From contig NZ_JAGYPL010000001.1 in NCBI RefSeq assembly GCF_018343715.1, forward strand, positions 894,840 to 958,839: a stretch of 64,000 nt of DNA, read 5' to 3'. Shown piece by piece: positions 62,919 to 64,000 of the stretch. The DNA comes from Bacillus sp. FJAT-49711. Its GTDB lineage: Bacteria; Bacillota; Bacilli; Bacillales; Bacillaceae_C. The notes under the pieces were generated by a model, which was not told the DNA's origin, did not search any database, and saw only the letters and a list, made by a program, of their open reading frames with translations. Within the stretch, counting starts at the first letter, position 1; every line of letters begins with the position of its first letter. Made by a program: the position numbers and the translations under genes.

Positions 62919-63887
62919 TCACCATATTCCTTGTTCCCCCAATTTCTTACTAATAAAATTGGATGACAATAAAAATACTAAGCAAATAACGGATTGGAAC
63001 AAACCTACAGCTGCCCCAATTGAAAAATTTGCTGATTGAATACCAACACGGTAAACATACGTACTAATAACGTCACCGTAGTCCATTACAAGGTTGTTTT
63101 GCAAGTTGAATGGACGGTCAAAATTAATAGCCATGATATTACCAAGCTGCAAGATTAGAAGGATCGCAATCGTCGGTTTTATTCCCGGCAGTGTAACATG
63201 CCAAATTTTCTTTAGTCTGCCTGCGCCATCAATGTCTGCAGCCTCATATAACTCTTTGTCAATTCCAGTCATAGCAGCAAGATACAAAATTGTACCCCAT
63301 CCTGCACTCTGCCATACTCCAACTAAAGTATAAGTTCCGACCCATGCAAATTTGTTCGTTAGAAACGGTAAAACATCCCCACCCGTACGGGTAATTAATG
63401 AGTTTAACATTCCTGTTGGTGCAAGCAACTGAGCAACAATCCCCCCAATAATAACCCAGGAAAGGAAATGTGGCAGATACAGTATTGTCTGACTTACCTT
63501 CTTAAACCTTTTAAATCTCAGTTCATTTATTAGAATCGCTAAAATGATTGGTGCCGGAAATCCCACAATTAAATCTAGTCCATTAAGCACCAATGTGTTT
63601 CTAACGACCTGAAAAAATTGTTTTGATGCAAAAATTTGCTTGAATGTTTCAAAATTATTCCATGGGCTTTTGCTCATACCTTCAAACATGTTGTAATCTT
63701 TAAAGGCTATTTGTATGCCATACATGGATCCATATTTAAATGTCAATATATAGGCCACAGGGAGAACCAACATTAGGTAGAGTATAATATCACGCTTTAT
63801 ATAATAAAGTACTCCCTTATTCTTTCTTAATTTCTTGTGAATGATCTTTTTTTTATTCAGATCAATATTACTTTCCATTAACTTCAT
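62919..63887 (-). CDS. Sugar ABC transporter permease (LplB/YteP-type)
   Basis: The 322-aa membrane protein has six transmembrane segments after a long basic N-terminus (KKKIIHKKLRKNKG) and the EAA loop KELYEAADIDGAGRLKKIWH (about residue 223). The conserved opening YGIQIAFKDYNMFEGMSKSP and end SNFISKKLGEQGIW are those of LplB-type permeases. The upstream 113 bases to the window edge hold an ATACTAGTAT palindrome. It is the first visible gene of the transporter. Confidence 0.92.
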   Translation of the reverse strand: MKLMESNIDLNKKKIIHKKLRKNKGVLYYIKRDIILYLMLVLPVAYILTFKYGSMYGIQIAFKDYNMFEGMSKSPWNNFETFKQIFASKQFFQVVRNTLVLNGLDLIVGFPAPIILAILINELRFKRFKKVSQTILYLPHFLSWVIIGGIVAQLLAPTGMLNSLITRTGGDVLPFLTNKFAWVGTYTLVGVWQSAGWGTILYLAAMTGIDKELYEAADIDGAGRLKKIWHVTLPGIKPTIAILLILQLGNIMAINFDRPFNLQNNLVMDYGDVISTYVYRVGIQSANFSIGAAVGLFQSVICLVFLLSSNFISKKLGEQGIW

Positions 63888-63974
63888 AGATACTTTGTAT
63901 CCCCTTTCATTTTTGCTATTAATAAATTTTTATCACCTCTTTTCAAACTATGTATGATGCTTTTATTTTCAGTA

Positions 63975-63984
63975 ATACTAGTAT
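63975..63984. promoter_or_regulatory. Palindrome upstream of the transporter operon
   Basis: ATACTAGTAT, a perfect 10-bp palindrome inside the longer imperfect GTAATACTAGTATGGTAGTTAC region, lies about 90 bases upstream of the first permease. It has GntR-site character; no regulator is in the window. Confidence 0.3.
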
Positions 63985-64000
63985 GGTAGTTACATTGTAT

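Overview
The window reads as the chromosome of a low-GC, spore-forming Gram-positive bacterium of the Bacillaceae (Bacillus in the broad sense). The support is a des-desK-desR thermosensor operon, two T-box leaders, a SpoIIM-family protein, a DeoR-controlled rhamnose operon, AGGAGG-type ribosome sites with many TTG/GTG starts, a LexA (Cheo-box) promoter and an MntR-like box. No genome was searched; every family call comes from reading the sequence, and all start codons were chosen by ribosome-site spacing.

Layout. 1-6170: a partial PhyH-like gene at the left edge, then two diverged copies of a long intergenic segment that carry a GC-rich repeat of a type common in Bacillaceae. 1004-11831: a sugar/sulfur accessory locus: two AraC-family regulators, an ASRT-family ligand-binding protein, two closely paralogous Gfo/Idh oxidoreductases, a TIM-barrel isomerase, a sulfatase-like hydrolase with Thr in place of the catalytic Cys, then ATP sulfurylase, an SLC13-type permease and APS kinase. 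12121-15576: mug and des-desK-desR. 15700-17140: an IS110-family element with a structured non-coding end. 17196-23651: rhaEW-rhaB-rhaA-rhaR, with a 52-bp tandem array of hairpins between rhaB and rhaA. 23735-28053: T-box-argS, murB, and a lipoprotein MsrA-MsrB fusion.

28199-35186: a membrane cluster DUF4129 - DUF4350 - MoxR - DUF58 with SpoIIM-like and RDD proteins. 35198-46472: mixed housekeeping genes (amidase lipoprotein, HD hydrolase, RlmN paralog, L,D-transpeptidase, mntH, HAD hydrolases, ABC1 kinase). 46690-49501: T-box-metG of the compact type, signal peptidase I. 51038-52291: a LexA-type promoter driving a free-standing LAGLIDADG protein and a protein with two ribbon-helix-helix-like repeats. 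52499-57487: ogt, PadR-MFS pump, an ABC-F ribosome-protection gene behind an attenuator leader, and a staygreen homolog. 57650-63887: a minus-strand sugar locus with two Gfo/Idh enzymes and an Lpl-type ABC transporter.

The most unusual points are the 52-bp hairpin array inside the rha operon (52 bp is five helical turns), the SOS-type promoter in front of the LAGLIDADG/RHH pair, the coupling of sulfate-activation genes to a carbohydrate operon, the two T-box-controlled synthetases of types not standard for Bacillus, the attenuator of the ABC-F gene, and the structured end of the IS110 element that is a candidate bridge RNA.
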